NCBI GenBank assembly: GCA_022822575.1
Contig: JAJEBJ010000140.1
Coordinates: forward strand, 1 to 7,909
Length of the DNA stretch: 7,909 bases
Origin: Alphaproteobacteria bacterium
Lineage (GTDB): Bacteria; Pseudomonadota; Alphaproteobacteria; SP197
Reading direction: 5' to 3'
The notes beneath the pieces were generated by a model. That model worked only from the letters and a program-made list of their open reading frames with translations. It did not search any database and was not told where the DNA came from. The translations under genes and the position numbers were made by a program. Of this stretch, positions 5,997 to 7,909 are shown piece after piece; position 1 is the first letter of the stretch; each line of letters starts with the position of its first letter.

Positions 5997-6291
5997 CGGA
6001 TCGATCCCCGTTGGTCAACAATGCCTCGGCATCTTCCAAACACCGAAACTGCCAAAATGGATCAATCAGCGATCTGGTGTTCGTTGTCCAACGAGAGCGT
6101 CATGAAATGAAGGCTGCATGCCGTTGAACCGGAACCAACGGATGTCAAGTTCTCGCCGAGCCCCCTACACTGACCCTTGCCATGTTCGTTGACCGCAACA
6201 GGATGCAACTTAACGCGCGCTTGGGGAACGGGAACATCCAGCCTCCTGGCGAAGCGTCCGAACAGAACATCGCTTCCAAGGGGACTCCAAC

Positions 6292-7296
6292 ATGGGAGAA
6301 CGGGCCCGGATGACCCGCAGCCTTCTGGAAGTCAGGGGACTGCGCACTGTTTTCCGCACGCGCAAGAAGACCGTCCATGCTGTCAACTCGGTGAATTTCG
6401 ACCTCGACGAAGGCGAGGTTCTGGGCGTCGTCGGCGAATCCGGTTCAGGCAAGTCGGTGACCATGTTGTCGCTCCTGGGTCTTCTGGCGACTCCGCCTGC
6501 GGAGATTGCCGGCGGTTCGGTCACCTTCGATGGGCAGGAATTGCTCTCCATGGAGACACCGGACCTGCGCCGGATCTGCGGACGTGACATCGGCTTCGTA
6601 TTCCAGAATCCGATGACATCGCTCAATCCCGTTCTCACGATCGGTCATCAACTCATGGAGCCGATGCGGCACCATCTGGGGCTGTCGGCCAGGGCGGCCC
6701 GGTTCAGGGCCTGTGAACTCCTCGACCTCGTCGGCATTGCCGATGCCGGACGCCGCCTGCGGGATTACCCCCACCAGCTCTCGGGCGGCATGTGCCAGCG
6801 AGTGATGATCGCGATGGCGCTCTCCTGCACACCACGCATCCTGATCGCCGACGAACCGACGACGGCTCTCGACGTCACCATTCAGGCGCAGATACTCGAA
6901 CTGGTCGGCAAGCTCCGGGAACGGTTCGGCATGGCAATCGTGTGGATCTCGCACGATCTCGGCGTCGTTGCTGAAATCGCCGATCGGGTGCTCGTCATGT
7001 ACGGCGGCAGAATCGTCGAGACCGCACCCGCCGATGACCTGTTTCGCCAGCCCCGGCATCCCTATACCCGGGCCCTTCTCGAGACGGTACCGTCAACCTG
7101 TGCAGGCGACAGGGGTCGATTGACAACCATCAGCGGACAGCCACCGACTCTCGTGGCGGCACCGCACTGCTGCGCCTTTGCACCCCGCTGCACCGTGGCG
7201 ATCACTCGCTGCCATGAGGAGGTGCCGCCTTCCGTTTTCCTTTCAGACCGCCACGAAGCGGCGTGTTTTCTTGCCGACCAGCGCCATGAACCCTGA
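6292..7296 (+). CDS. Peptide/nickel-type ABC transporter ATP-binding protein, DppD/OppD-like
   Basis: The gene encodes 334 residues. This is one of two cytosolic ATPases that power import of di/oligopeptides or similar small solutes through two permeases fed by a periplasmic binding protein. Visible motifs are Walker A GESGSGKS (48-55), Q-loop FQNP (Gln105), signature LSGGMCQR (163-170), Walker B ILIADE (183-188) with D-loop TALD, and switch His221. The C-terminal extension has HPYTRALL (256-263) and the cysteines C-AFAPRC-(6)-C...C (294, 300, 307, 325), which in OppD-type proteins have been reported to hold an iron-sulfur cluster. The ATG at 6292 has AAGGGGA seven bases before it; an ATG at 6310 is the alternative. 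The gene overlaps the next by 11 nt. Being first in the operon, ahead of any permease, is unlike the usual A-B-C-D-F order. The substrate cannot be told from the ATPase. Confidence 0.95.
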   Translation: MGERARMTRSLLEVRGLRTVFRTRKKTVHAVNSVNFDLDEGEVLGVVGESGSGKSVTMLSLLGLLATPPAEIAGGSVTFDGQELLSMETPDLRRICGRDIGFVFQNPMTSLNPVLTIGHQLMEPMRHHLGLSARAARFRACELLDLVGIADAGRRLRDYPHQLSGGMCQRVMIAMALSCTPRILIADEPTTALDVTIQAQILELVGKLRERFGMAIVWISHDLGVVAEIADRVLVMYGGRIVETAPADDLFRQPRHPYTRALLETVPSTCAGDRGRLTTISGQPPTLVAAPHCCAFAPRCTVAITRCHEEVPPSVFLSDRHEAACFLADQRHEP

Positions 7297-7909
7297 ACTC
7301 CTCCGCGTGAAGGATCTCAAGATCCACTTTCCCGTGACCTCCGGCATCCTGCGGCGCACCACCGGCCACGTGCGGGCCGTTGACGGCGTTTCGTTTTCCA
7401 TCGAGCGTGGCCGGACCCTGGGACTCGTGGGCGAATCGGGTTCCGGAAAGACGACCACCGGACGCGCGCTGCTCCGCCTGGTGGACATCACCTCAGGCAC
7501 GGTCACCGTGGAGGGCGTCGACGTCACGGCCGCTCGCTCGCGCGAACTGAGACGAATCCGTCCAAGGATGCAAATGATCTTCCAGGACCCCCTTTCGTGC
7601 CTCAATCCGCGCCTCAGCGTCGCCGACATCATTGCCGAGCCACTTGACGAGAACGAACAACTGACGCGCCGAGAACGTGCCAGCGCCGTCGGTCAGTTGA
7701 TGGATGCGGTCGGTCTCCTGCGGGCCTGGGCCAACCGATTCCCCCACGAGTTTTCGGGAGGGCAGTGCCAGCGCATCGGCATCGCACGGGCCCTGGCGCT
7801 CAATCCCCAGCTGATCGTTTGCGACGAACCAATCGCCAGCCTCGACTTCTCAGTTCAGGCACAGATCGTGAACCTCCTGAAAGACCTTCAGGAAGAGCAC
7901 GCATTGACC
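7286..7909 (+). CDS. Peptide/nickel-type ABC transporter ATP-binding protein, DppF/OppF-like, 3' end outside window
   Basis: The frame is open from the ATG at 7286 to the right edge (208 codons). It begins within the last codons of the DppD/OppD-like gene, with an 11-nt overlap, so translational coupling is likely; no strong Shine-Dalgarno site is seen. Visible motifs are the GHVRAVDGVSF start typical of the F-type partner, Walker A GESGSGKT (49-56), Q-loop FQDP (Gln100), signature FSGGQCQR (156-163) and Walker B LIVCDE (176-181) with D-loop ASLD. The switch His, the C-terminal HPYT segment and the cysteine cluster lie beyond the window. It should pair with the upstream ATPase as a heterodimer. 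As in its partner, Cys replaces the usual Arg of the SGGxRQR signature. Confidence 0.95.
   Translation, partial: MNPELLRVKDLKIHFPVTSGILRRTTGHVRAVDGVSFSIERGRTLGLVGESGSGKTTTGRALLRLVDITSGTVTVEGVDVTAARSRELRRIRPRMQMIFQDPLSCLNPRLSVADIIAEPLDENEQLTRRERASAVGQLMDAVGLLRAWANRFPHEFSGGQCQRIGIARALALNPQLIVCDEPIASLDFSVQAQIVNLLKDLQEEHALT

Larger units (their letters stand above)
5734..6291. other. Divergent spacer between the GFA-type gene and the ABC transporter operon
   Basis: Apart from the doubtful 53-codon frame, this stretch of about 560 nt has no credible gene. Base composition is less GC-rich at codon-like periodicity than in the flanks. It must hold leader sequences for both outward-reading blocks. 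It contains a perfect 7-1-7 palindrome (5833-5847), a bulged hairpin (5965-5996) and a 6-bp stem with a 9-base loop (6121-6141). No confident sigma-70 promoter was found; a TTGACC near 6189 lacks a good partner -10. Confidence 0.5.

Noticed and set aside
6121..6141. CCGTTG/CAACGG inverted repeat upstream of the transporter genes as a terminator
   Set aside because: The stem is only 6 bp with a 9-base loop and no T-run; such repeats arise often by chance.
6177..6215. TTGACC-based sigma-70 promoter for the transporter operon
   Set aside because: At 16-18 bp spacing there is no hexamer resembling TATAAT, so I could not support the call.
6445..7059. A 204-codon minus-strand frame inside the first ATPase gene
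   Set aside because: It is the shadow of a gene with all ABC motifs on the plus strand.

Overview
The window looks like a GC-rich proteobacterial chromosome, most likely an alphaproteobacterium. The reasons are strong G/C preference at third codon positions, TGA/TAG/TAA stops behind short purine-rich Shine-Dalgarno sites, and Dpp/Opp-type ABC ATPases with the LSGGMCQR signature I associate with that class. No RNA gene, CRISPR array, transposase or integrase was found.

Layout. The left three quarters (about 1-5733) is read right to left. In transcription order it holds: a GFA/CENP-V-type zinc protein (5733-5296); a SAM-dependent methyltransferase (5058-4264); a 400-nt spacer; a phytanoyl-CoA dioxygenase (PhyH) family Fe(II)/2-oxoglutarate oxygenase (3863-2991); a GuaD-like guanine/nucleoside deaminase 8 nt downstream (2982-2509); a CmcJ/NvfI (AsaB-like) family oxygenase (2422-1181); a decayed deaminase 3' tail (about 1150-980); and a second CmcJ/NvfI-like gene (883 to beyond the left edge). 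The right quarter is read left to right and holds two overlapping ABC transporter ATPases of the peptide/nickel type: a DppD/OppD-like one (6292-7296) and a DppF/OppF-like one (7286 to beyond the right edge). A divergent spacer of about 560 nt (5734-6291) separates the two blocks.

The main result is a tandem duplication that the gene list alone would hide. The unit [deaminase 3' end + spacer + CmcJ-like gene] occurs twice in direct orientation. The two oxygenase genes align without net indels at a fixed offset of 1539 nt. The deaminase in the second unit survives only as a frameshifted remnant of roughly 50 codons without the zinc site. Identity is uneven: about 76% in the deaminase tail, about 90% in the 5' part of the oxygenase, and about 97% in its 3' part. 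This pattern suggests gene conversion or different constraint along the unit.

Functional reading (inference). Two kinds of non-haem iron oxygenase, a purine-type deaminase, a methyltransferase and a formaldehyde-activating-enzyme-like protein sit beside a peptide-type importer. This fits uptake and oxidative/deaminative processing of a small nitrogenous compound, or production of a modified one. I do not recognise it as a known pathway, and the substrate cannot be read from the sequence.
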